This document shows positions 7,510-13,697 of a stretch of 14,173 bases of DNA, in pieces. The notes beneath the pieces were generated by a model that was not told the DNA's origin, searched no databases, and saw only the letters and a list, made by a program, of their open reading frames with translations. Numbering within the stretch: the first letter of the stretch is position 1; every line of letters begins with the position of its first letter. The position numbers and the translations under genes are program-made. This DNA is from Bacillota bacterium (GTDB lineage Bacteria; Bacillota; Clostridia; Oscillospirales; Acutalibacteraceae): NCBI GenBank assembly GCA_023420245.1, contig JAEZWL010000176.1, positions 1 through 14,173 on the forward strand, in the 5' to 3' direction.

Positions 7510-7970
7510 ACAGCGAGCTGGCACAGCCATTTATTAATTCTTTTTTAAGTATTTTCCCTCAAATCGGGTTTGAAAGTGTACATAAAGTCGGTATAACCGA
7601 AATCGGAAAAAACATTGAAAGTCCGGGCGTAAACGTGATTATCGGAATGGTAGGCAACCTAAAGGGAAATGTTATTTACGGTATGAGCGAGGATTGCGCC
7701 AAAACCATCGCATCCACCATGATGATGGGGATGGAAGTCACCGAATTTGACGCGATGGCACAGAGCGCGGTTTCCGAGCTCTGCAATATGCTCACCGCCA
7801 CCACCTCCACAGAATTTACCTCCATGGATATTAAGACTGATATTTCAACTCCAACCTTAATGTATGGTAATTTTACCGCCTCGGCAAGCTATGAGCACGT
7901 CATTCAGATTGAAATGCAGCTTCTTGACTTTCCGTTTTTTATTTATTTCTCACTCGAAAAGAACAGCTAA
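7506..7970 (+). CDS. cheX: CheX-family CheY-phosphatase-like protein
   Basis: A 154-residue stand-alone CheX domain, a normal length for the family. The motif AVSELCNMLTA gives Glu91 and Asn94, the E-x-x-N pair that positions water for hydrolysis of the aspartyl phosphate. The strands around NVIIGMVGNLKGNVIYGMS and the ending that leads into a beta-strand fit the CheX fold, and CheX normally works as a dimer. Its start codon overlaps the REC-CheX stop (ATGA), so the two are translated together and probably form a pair: a hetero-dimer with the fused CheX domain, or a phosphatase for its receiver (inference). A terminator follows directly. In flagellated bacteria CheX adjusts chemotaxis; no motility genes occur here, so a different output is possible. 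Confidence 0.87.
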   Translation: MNSELAQPFINSFLSIFPQIGFESVHKVGITEIGKNIESPGVNVIIGMVGNLKGNVIYGMSEDCAKTIASTMMMGMEVTEFDAMAQSAVSELCNMLTATTSTEFTSMDIKTDISTPTLMYGNFTASASYEHVIQIEMQLLDFPFFIYFSLEKNS

Positions 7971-8008
7971 AAAACACGCAGCTTGCCGCTTGGCTGGCTG
8001 CGTGTTTT
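7971..8008. terminator. Bidirectional terminator between cheX and the DhaM-like gene
   Basis: AAAACACGCAGC (7971-7982) and GCTGCGTGTTTT (7997-8008) are perfect 12-bp complements around a 14-nt loop that can pair GCC with GGC. An A-run on the left and a T-run on the right let it stop transcription of both convergent genes. Confidence 0.92.
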
Positions 8009-8024
8009 ATCTATTAAGAACGCT

Positions 8025-8417
8025 CTAAAATTTTTGAAGCTCATACGCTTCCTCGGCGGCGGCGACAACATCGTTGAGCGCGGCGCCCTCCGAAGCTCCC
8101 AGCGCGGCTCCGATCGTGCCCTCTAAAACAGGGGCGTCGGCAAATACAACCTGTTTTTTCTTTTCATCATCCAGCAGATTAATCGCGCTCTGTGCGCTGG
8201 CAACCGAGCTTCCGAGATCAAAGATCATAACAACGCCGTCCCCGGAGTCCGCGGTTAAGATCGCCTCCATGATTCGTATCGACTCCGTACCGTTTAGTCC
8301 GTTGTCCACTCCGCCCACGGCTACAATCCTAACCTTGTTGTCGGTTACCCGGTCAGCAATTTCCTTCACACCTTCCGCAAGCTTTTTGCTCTGGGATAGG
8401 ATTACGATTCCAACCAT
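8025..8417 (-). CDS. dhaM: Orphan DhaM-like PTS EIIA domain lacking the active-site His
   Basis: A 130-residue protein with the mannose-type EIIA fold of DhaM, the subunit that passes phosphate from HPr to the ADP bound in DhaL for dihydroxyacetone kinase. Family marks include MVGIVILS at the first strand, KKLAEGVKEIA, GGVDNGLNGTESIRIMEAI, and FDLGSSVASAQSAINLL. In DhaM the loop after strand 1 normally reads S-H-S and its His is the phosphorylated residue. Here it is S-Q-S: residue 9 is Gln (CAG; plus strand 8391-8393 reads CTG). The rest looks intact and full length, so this is not a general decay. AGGAG lies eight nt before the ATG. No dhaK or dhaL is adjacent. Unless the base call is wrong it cannot carry phosphate in the usual way and may be a regulatory or decoy paralogue, by analogy with DhaQ, a catalytically dead DhaK homologue (inference). 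Confidence 0.82.
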   Translation of the reverse strand: MVGIVILSQSKKLAEGVKEIADRVTDNKVRIVAVGGVDNGLNGTESIRIMEAILTADSGDGVVMIFDLGSSVASAQSAINLLDDEKKKQVVFADAPVLEGTIGAALGASEGAALNDVVAAAEEAYELQKF

Positions 8418-8460
8418 TTCATTCTCTCCTTTTACCGGTTCAATTTACTGAAGCAGTACC

Positions 8461-8466
8461 ATTATA
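8461..8466 (-). promoter_or_regulatory. Possible -10 of the DhaM-like gene
   Basis: The reverse strand reads TATAAT here, about 44 nt upstream of the start codon. No good -35 is visible at 16-18 nt, so the promoter is weak or needs an activator; the divergent AraC-type regulator is a possible one (inference). Confidence 0.3.
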
Positions 8467-8539
8467 TATGATGTTCCACTGTTCTCTATGACGGTTCGCT
8501 TCCTCTGCCCGTGGAAGAGCGTACATAGATTCAATCTGT

Positions 8540-8570
8540 TTGAAAAGCAAAAATAGTCGAGAGACTATTT
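8540..8570 (+). promoter_or_regulatory. Candidate promoter and operator of the AraC-type gene
   Basis: A -35-like TTGAAA (8540-8545) is followed by a perfect inverted repeat, AAATAGTC-GAGA-GACTATTT (8551-8570). This covers the spacer and the place where a -10 must lie; the -10 match itself is weak (for example ACTATT at 8564-8569). A repressor or activator bound to the repeat would control the promoter directly. Self-regulation by the AraC protein is possible but not shown. Confidence 0.4.
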
Positions 8571-8611
8571 GTTAAATAAGGTATGATTAAGCTCGTCAGG
8601 AGGTGATAGAA

Positions 8612-9502
8612 ATGAAGGAACAGGTGATAGCGGTTCAGCGGATGCAGGATTATATCGACCTGCACTTACATGAAAATGTTACGCTGGCTGAGCTGTCAAA
8701 GGCCTCCCTGTTTTCCCCGTGGTATTCCTACCGGCTTTTCAAGCAGTATACCAATCTGACGCCCGCCGATTACATCCGGCGGCTGCGGCTGTCAAAATCC
8801 GCGCTGCGTCTGCGGGACGAGAGCTGTAAGATCATTGACGTTGCCTATGATCTCGGGTTTGGAAGCGTGGACGGATACCAGCGTGCATTCTTCCGGGAAT
8901 TCGGCTGCAATCCGGGGGATTATTCCGAAAAACCGGTTCCTTTGTCTCTGTTCACCCCCTATGGCGTTAAATATCGAGAGCTTAGAAAGGAGAAGAATAC
9001 TATGGAGCCAGTAAAAAGCATCTTTATCCAGGTTATTGAAAAACCGGCGCGTAGGATTATCCTGAAACGCGGCGTCAACGCTTCTGATTATTTCGCGTAC
9101 TGTGAGGAAGTGGGGTGCGAAACCTGGGGACTGCTCACCAGTATGAAATCCATCAGCAATGAACCTGTGTCCCTTTGGCTTCCGCGCCCATACCGCAAGC
9201 CCGGAACCTCCGAATACGTGCAGGGTGTGGAGGTTGCTGTGGATTACGACGGTGAAATTCCGGAAGGCTTTGATGTGATTGAGCTTCCGAAATCCCTATA
9301 TTTAATGTTTCAGGGAGAACCGTTCGAGGAAGAGAAATACTGCGAGGCAATCGTGCAGCTGCAAACGGCAATCGAAAATTATGACCCCGCTGTGGTCGGT
9401 TACGCCTGGGACGACTCCAATCCACGCATTCAGCTGGAGCCAATCGGAACAAGAGGATATATTGAGCTTTGGCCGATTCGGCAAAGCACGCCCCAAAAAT
9501 AA
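8612..9502 (+). CDS. AraC-type regulator with GyrI-like ligand-binding domain
   Basis: A 296-residue regulator of the Rob/SoxS-like layout. The N-terminal AraC DNA-binding domain (about 5-108) has two helix-turn-helix units: VTLAELSKASLFSPWYSYRL, and IIDVAYDLGFGSVDGYQRAF with the typical FREFGCNPGDY ending. The C-terminal GyrI-like/effector-binding domain (about 135-290) ends in GTRGYIELWPI. Such domains bind small hydrophobic or cationic compounds and often control drug efflux or stress genes. The start is the ATG at 8612, eight nt after a perfect AGGAGG; an in-frame GTG at 8603 overlaps that site and is rejected. It is divergent from the DhaM-like gene and alone in its unit, with a strong terminator after it. 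The ligand and targets are unknown. A second strong in-frame start at codon 131 falls exactly between the two domains. Confidence 0.88.
   Translation: MKEQVIAVQRMQDYIDLHLHENVTLAELSKASLFSPWYSYRLFKQYTNLTPADYIRRLRLSKSALRLRDESCKIIDVAYDLGFGSVDGYQRAFFREFGCNPGDYSEKPVPLSLFTPYGVKYRELRKEKNTMEPVKSIFIQVIEKPARRIILKRGVNASDYFAYCEEVGCETWGLLTSMKSISNEPVSLWLPRPYRKPGTSEYVQGVEVAVDYDGEIPEGFDVIELPKSLYLMFQGEPFEEEKYCEAIVQLQTAIENYDPAVVGYAWDDSNPRIQLEPIGTRGYIELWPIRQSTPQK
8986..9004 (+). promoter_or_regulatory. Internal ribosome site and start before the GyrI-like domain
   Basis: AAAGGAG (8986-8992) lies nine nt before ATG at 9002-9004, in frame with the AraC-type gene at codon 131. Initiation here would give a free 166-residue ligand-binding domain. 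The motif also simply encodes Arg-Lys-Glu-Lys in the linker, so chance is possible. Confidence 0.4.
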
Positions 9503-9532
9503 GGAACGCTGAAAGTGAAAATTCACCGCACA

Positions 9533-9567
9533 AAAATGCCGTCCGGAATCAAACCGGACGGCATTTT
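9533..9567. terminator. Bidirectional terminator between the AraC-type gene and uxaC
   Basis: AAAATGCCGTCCGG (9533-9546) and CCGGACGGCATTTT (9554-9567) are perfect 14-bp complements around a 7-nt loop. A- and T-runs on the two sides let it serve both convergent genes; the uxaC stop lies 6 nt away. Confidence 0.94.
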
Positions 9568-9572
9568 GTAAT

Positions 9573-10973
9573 TTATACATTAAAATTGAAGTATGCGTTC
9601 GTATTATTGTAGGAAATATCCTGCACCATTTTACTGAGTGCCGGAATATCATTGGGGTATTCCCCGTTTTCGACCCATGTGCCGATCAGGTTGCACAGGA
9701 TTCGCCTGAAATACTCGTGCCGCGTATAAGACAGGAAGCTGCGGGAATCCGTAAGCATTCCCACAAAATTCCCCAGAACAGAGAGGTTCGCAAGGCTGGT
9801 CATCTGCTCAATCATTCCGGTTTTTGTGTCACTGAACCACCAGGCGGCGCCATGCTGCATTTTTCCGGCTGCGGAGGTTCCCTGGAAGCATCCGATTACC
9901 GTATCTAACATCTGATTGTCGTTAGGATTCAGAGAGTACAGAATGGTCTTGGGCAGTTCGTTGCTTCGGTTCAGCGCGTCCAGAAACCTGACGATTCCCT
10001 GCGCGCTGTCACGGGTTGCGATGCAGTCGAATCCGGTATCCGCCCCCAGCTTCGCAAACATCAGCGCGTTGGTGTCGCGGATGGTACCGTAATGAATTTG
10101 CATCACCCAGCCGCGCCGCGCATATTCTTTGCCGAGAAAAACCAGAATCGTATATTTGTACTGATCGACTTCCTCTTGGGTAAGGGATTCTCCCGCCAGA
10201 GCCTTTAGGAGAATTGCCTCCGCCTTCTCTTCGCTCACCGGACTGTGCATCACATAATTCATTCCGTGGTCAGAAGCCCGGCAGCCTGTAGCCTGAAAGA
10301 AATCCAACCGGTTTCGCAGGGCAAGATAAAGCTCTTTCAGCGTATTGATGCCCATTCCGCTGGCTGTTTGCAGCGCGGACACATATTCCGCAAACGTCGG
10401 CTTCTCGATATTCATGATCTTATCGGGGCGCCAGGTGGGCACCACCTTTACCATGCAGGCTGCGTCCTCCTTGATTTTCCGGTGCCATTCCAGCGTGTCC
10501 ACGGGGTCATCCGTAGTAGCAATCAGCTTTACATTGGATTGTTCGATGATGTTACGCACGCTTAAGGTTTTCAGCTTTTCATTGCAGAGGTTCCATACTT
10601 CTTCCGCTGTATCGGCATTCAATACGCCGTCATAGCCGAAGTAACGCTTCAATTCCAGATGCGTCCAGTGATAAAGCGGATTTCCTATTGCCTTGGGTAA
10701 TGCTTCCGCAAACTGCTGAAATTTTTCCCGATCAGAGGCATCTCCGGTAATCTTGTCCTCCGGAACACCGTTGGAACGGATCATGCGCCATTTATAATGA
10801 TCGCCGCCGAGCCAGACTTCCGTGATGTTGGCAAAGCTGTGGTCGAGCGCAATCTGTTCCGGGTTGATATGACAATGGTAATCGATAATCGGCATTTTAG
10901 CCGCATAATCGTGGTAAAGCATTTTTGCGGTTTCATTCGACAGCAAAAAATTTTCATCCATAAAATTCTTCAA
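9573..10973 (-). CDS. uxaC: Uronate isomerase
   Basis: A 466-residue cytoplasmic enzyme of the amidohydrolase superfamily that converts D-galacturonate to D-tagaturonate and D-glucuronate to D-fructuronate, the first intracellular step of uronate breakdown. The metal-site motif DYHCHINP (His33, His35) closes the first barrel strand; other family marks are WLGGDHYKWRMIRSNG, the NPLYHWTHLELKRYFG segment, MQIHYGTIRDTN and the C-terminal RRILCNLIGTWVENGEYP. Length is typical. The start is a TTG at 10971-10973, with GGAGG nine nt upstream. The resulting M-K-N-F-M-D-E-N-F beginning matches the usual UxaC N-terminus, while the ATG four codons later is 21 nt from the ribosome site. It follows the LacI-type regulator by 19 nt, so both come from one operator-controlled promoter. 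UxaB and UxaA, the next two steps, lie on the other side of the regulator. Confidence 0.95.
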   Translation of the reverse strand: MKNFMDENFLLSNETAKMLYHDYAAKMPIIDYHCHINPEQIALDHSFANITEVWLGGDHYKWRMIRSNGVPEDKITGDASDREKFQQFAEALPKAIGNPLYHWTHLELKRYFGYDGVLNADTAEEVWNLCNEKLKTLSVRNIIEQSNVKLIATTDDPVDTLEWHRKIKEDAACMVKVVPTWRPDKIMNIEKPTFAEYVSALQTASGMGINTLKELYLALRNRLDFFQATGCRASDHGMNYVMHSPVSEEKAEAILLKALAGESLTQEEVDQYKYTILVFLGKEYARRGWVMQIHYGTIRDTNALMFAKLGADTGFDCIATRDSAQGIVRFLDALNRSNELPKTILYSLNPNDNQMLDTVIGCFQGTSAAGKMQHGAAWWFSDTKTGMIEQMTSLANLSVLGNFVGMLTDSRSFLSYTRHEYFRRILCNLIGTWVENGEYPNDIPALSKMVQDISYNNTNAYFNFNV

Positions 10974-10992
10974 TCTTAAAATCCTCCAAATA

Positions 10993-11982
10993 TTATTTCT
11001 CCGTCTGAAAAGTATCCCGTTCAACCAGCTTTGATGAAATGGTCACTTTCTGCGGCACATTTTTTCCTTCCAGTATATCGGTAAGCATGGTAATCCCTGT
11101 TGGGCACAGGGTATCGAGCATATTGTCCACTGAGGTGAGCGACGGGGATGAGCACTGCGCCAGAACCGAGTTGTTAAACCCGATTACAGGCATCTCAAGC
11201 GCCGCGCTTCGCAGTGCTTTCAGCGCGCCGATTGCCAGCAAATCCTCGGACGCCATCACCGCGGAGAATTTCACTCCGTCCGCGAGAAGCTTTGCTACCC
11301 TTGCGCCGGATTCCTCCAGTGTTTTTGGTGTTTTTACCAAAAGCTCATCACGGAAAGGAATTCCGTTTTTCAGCAAACCGTCTTTATAGCCGTCTATTTT
11401 GACACATCCACTGTAGGTGAGGGTATCGTACAGATACAAAATATCGCCGTAACCCTGTCGATGCAGCAAATCCACGTTCCGGCTCACAGCGGAACGCTCG
11501 TCGCAGATAACGCAGTAGGTGTTGGGCAGCTCGACCAAGCCATTGATAATAATGACGGGAACCTGGCTGGCTGCGCTTTCAATGTGCGTATTGTCCACAT
11601 TTTCCTTAAAAGCGGAGCCGATCAGGATTACGGCGTCAACTCTTTTGGTAAGAAGAAGGTTCAGATATTTCTTTTTATCCTCAAGATCATTCCCGGTGCA
11701 GCATAAAAGGGCGTCAAAGCCCTGCTGGCGAAGCAAACCTTCCACCAGTGAAACAGCCTTTGCATAAAAAGTATCTGATATATCGGTGCACAATATACCA
11801 ATCATCTTCATAGAATTCAGACCGAGACCCCGCGCGAACGCGTTGGGAGTATACTCCTCCTGCTGCATTACTCTGCGAACCTTTTCCCTTGTTTTTTCGC
11901 TGACGTTCCGGCTTCCGTTCAGCACTCGTGAAACGGTGGCGATGGAAACACCGCTTTGTTTGGCAATATCATAAATGTTCAT
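10993..11982 (-). CDS. LacI-family repressor of the uronate genes
   Basis: A 329-residue LacI/GalR-type regulator. The N-terminal helix-turn-helix (IYDIAKQSGVSIATVSRVLN) and hinge helix (NAFARGL near 48-54) are complete, followed by a periplasmic-binding-protein-like ligand domain (about 60-325) with IGILCTDISDTFYAKAV at its first strand. GAGG lies six nt before the ATG. It is transcribed first, with uxaC right behind it, and is divergent from uxaB-uxaA. Identical palindromes of LacI type cover both promoter starts, so it very likely represses itself, uxaC and uxaB-uxaA, and is released by a uronate or pathway intermediate (inference). Roles match those of KdgR/UxuR-type LacI regulators in Firmicutes, but which name fits cannot be decided from sequence alone. 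Confidence 0.92.
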   Translation of the reverse strand: MNIYDIAKQSGVSIATVSRVLNGSRNVSEKTREKVRRVMQQEEYTPNAFARGLGLNSMKMIGILCTDISDTFYAKAVSLVEGLLRQQGFDALLCCTGNDLEDKKKYLNLLLTKRVDAVILIGSAFKENVDNTHIESAASQVPVIIINGLVELPNTYCVICDERSAVSRNVDLLHRQGYGDILYLYDTLTYSGCVKIDGYKDGLLKNGIPFRDELLVKTPKTLEESGARVAKLLADGVKFSAVMASEDLLAIGALKALRSAALEMPVIGFNNSVLAQCSSPSLTSVDNMLDTLCPTGITMLTDILEGKNVPQKVTISSKLVERDTFQTEK

Positions 11983-11996
11983 AGGCTTCCTCTTTG

Positions 11997-12012
11997 TTGT
12001 AAGTACTTACAA
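11997..12012. promoter_or_regulatory. LacI-type operator O1 (lacI-uxaC promoter)
   Basis: TTGTAAGTACTTACAA is a perfect 16-bp palindrome. It covers the predicted transcript start (near 12008) of the lacI-uxaC unit and shares 15 consecutive bases with the second site at 12188-12203. Confidence 0.82.
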
Positions 12013-12014
12013 AT

Positions 12015-12043
12015 AGTATACTGCGATTCGTTTGATAAATCAA
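12015..12043 (-). promoter_or_regulatory. Promoter of lacI-uxaC
   Basis: On the reverse strand: TTGATT (12038-12043), a 17-nt spacer and TATACT (12015-12020). The operator begins 3 nt downstream of the -10. Confidence 0.75.
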
Positions 12044-12153
12044 TAGGATTCTGCGTAATTTCATTTGAATAATCTTAAAATTAATGGCAAAGATAAACAA
12101 ATTAGTGCCGTTGTATCCCAATAGTTGATAAATAAAATTTATAATATCGACTC

Positions 12154-12181
12154 TTGACTTTTAACTTTTCAGTGCTACAAT
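12154..12181 (+). promoter_or_regulatory. Promoter of uxaB-uxaA
   Basis: TTGACT (12154-12159), a 16-nt spacer and TACAAT (12176-12181) with a TGC extension before the -10. Transcription starts near 12188, at the edge of the operator. Confidence 0.78.
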
Positions 12182-12187
12182 TACAGA

Positions 12188-12203
12188 TTGTAAGTACTTA
12201 CAT
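12188..12203. promoter_or_regulatory. LacI-type operator O2 (uxaB-uxaA promoter)
   Basis: TTGTAAGTACTTACAT contains a perfect 14-bp palindrome (12189-12202) identical to the core of O1. It overlaps the predicted transcript start, so a bound repressor would block initiation. Confidence 0.82.
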
Positions 12204-12225
12204 TAGTGGAAGGAGCAATTTTTCT

Positions 12226-13692
12226 GTGAAAAAAATAAATGAGTTATACTGCCGCAAGCCCCGCGATATCAAAATGGTACAGTTTGGCGAGGGTAATTTT
12301 CTAAGAGGCTTTGTTGATTACATGGTAGACGTCGCCAATGAAAAAGGGGTATTCAACGGGGATATTGCCATAGTAAAGCCGATTCCCTTCGGCAGCCTGG
12401 AGCGTTTTCAAAAGCAAGACAACCTCTACACGGTTTCCCTGCGGGGAAAATTGAACGGCGAAACCTACGTGGAAAACCGTGTGATTACCAGCGTTCAAAA
12501 AGCAATTGACGCTTACGAAAGCTACGAAGAATTTATGGCGCTTGCGCGCCTGGACACCCTGGAATTCGTGGTTTCAAACACGACCGAGGCCGGCATTGTT
12601 TTTGATGCTGAGGATCGCTTTGACCTCACTCCGCCCAACACCTTCCCCGGCAAGCTTACCAAATTTCTTTATGAACGCTTTCAGGCGTTTGACGGCAATC
12701 CCGCAAAGGGTCTTACCATGCTGCCGGTTGAGCTGATTGAAAACAACGGAGTCAAGCTGAAGGAATGCGTTCTGAAGCTGATTGATTACTGGAGCCTTGG
12801 TTCTGATTTTAAAAACTGGGTCAGTAAAAGCAACGTCTTTTGCAGCACGCTGGTCGACCGTATTATTACGGGCTACCCGAGGGACGAAGCGGCAGAGATT
12901 TTCCAATCACTCGGTTATGAGGATGACCTGCTGGATACCGGCGAGCCGTTCGCGCTCTGGGTGATCGAAAGTGAAACCGATATTTCCGAAAGATTCCCGC
13001 TGGATAAAGCCGGAATGCATGTTGTTTTTACAAAAAACCAAAAGCCCTACCGCGAGCGGAAGGTCCGTATTTTGAACGGCGCGCATACCGCCACGGTTTT
13101 AGCCGGATTTTTAACAGGCAAGGACATTGTGCTGGAATGCATGAACGACAGACTGATCCGCCCGCTGATGGAAAAAATTATTTTTGAGGAGATCGTTCCG
13201 ACCGTCAAGCTGCCAAAAGAGGAAGCCGAAGATTTTGCCAATTCCGTTCTGGAACGCTTTGAAAATCCGTTTGTCAAGCACGCGCTCCTTTCCATTTCTT
13301 TGAACTCTGTTTCCAAATGGAAGGCAAGGATTCTGCCCACCTTTCACGACAATTTTGAAAAGAACGGTACCCCGCCGAAGCACCTGACCTTCTCGTTCGC
13401 CGCACTTATGGCGTTTTATACCTCGGACGAGCTGCGGAACGGCGTGCTGATCGGTCACCGCAACGGCGAGGAATATGAAATCAAAGACGATCAAAAAGTA
13501 CTGGAGTTCTTTGCCGCAACCAGTAAGCGTAAGTCCACACGTGAATTTGTGGAAGCGTTTGCATCCAACACGGATTTCTGGGGCGAGGACCTGACAAGAT
13601 ACAGCCGCTTCGTTGATATGGTGAGCGGGTATCTTGATGAAATCAAAGAGAAAGGAATGACAGCGGCTGTGGAGGCGCTGCTAAAGGAATAA
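12226..13692 (+). CDS. uxaB: Tagaturonate reductase (altronate oxidoreductase)
   Basis: A 488-residue NAD-dependent enzyme of the mannitol dehydrogenase family that reduces D-tagaturonate to D-altronate, the second step of galacturonate breakdown. The N-terminal Rossmann part begins VQFGEGNFLRGFVDYM (18-33). The catalytic pattern K-x4-N-x2-H is present as Lys279, Asn284 and His287 in KVRILNGAH. Length fits UxaB. The start is GTG at 12226, with AAGGAG ten nt upstream; the open frame extends back to a TTG at 12154, but that codon is the -35 element and lies before the transcript start. uxaA follows after 5 nt, so the two are coupled. The fructuronate reductase UxuB is a sister enzyme; the adjacent altronate (not mannonate) dehydratase favours UxaB. 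Confidence 0.94.
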   Translation: MKKINELYCRKPRDIKMVQFGEGNFLRGFVDYMVDVANEKGVFNGDIAIVKPIPFGSLERFQKQDNLYTVSLRGKLNGETYVENRVITSVQKAIDAYESYEEFMALARLDTLEFVVSNTTEAGIVFDAEDRFDLTPPNTFPGKLTKFLYERFQAFDGNPAKGLTMLPVELIENNGVKLKECVLKLIDYWSLGSDFKNWVSKSNVFCSTLVDRIITGYPRDEAAEIFQSLGYEDDLLDTGEPFALWVIESETDISERFPLDKAGMHVVFTKNQKPYRERKVRILNGAHTATVLAGFLTGKDIVLECMNDRLIRPLMEKIIFEEIVPTVKLPKEEAEDFANSVLERFENPFVKHALLSISLNSVSKWKARILPTFHDNFEKNGTPPKHLTFSFAALMAFYTSDELRNGVLIGHRNGEEYEIKDDQKVLEFFAATSKRKSTREFVEAFASNTDFWGEDLTRYSRFVDMVSGYLDEIKEKGMTAAVEALLKE

Positions 13693-13697
13693 CCCGC

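Noticed and set aside
10974..11024. 17-codon N-terminal extension of uxaC from an upstream ATG
   Set aside because: It overlaps the lacI stop, has no ribosome site and does not match the family N-terminus; the TTG at 10973 does.
12154..12225. 24-codon N-terminal extension of uxaB from a TTG
   Set aside because: The TTG is the -35 element and the extension spans the -10 and the operator; UxaB proteins begin at the GTG at 12226.
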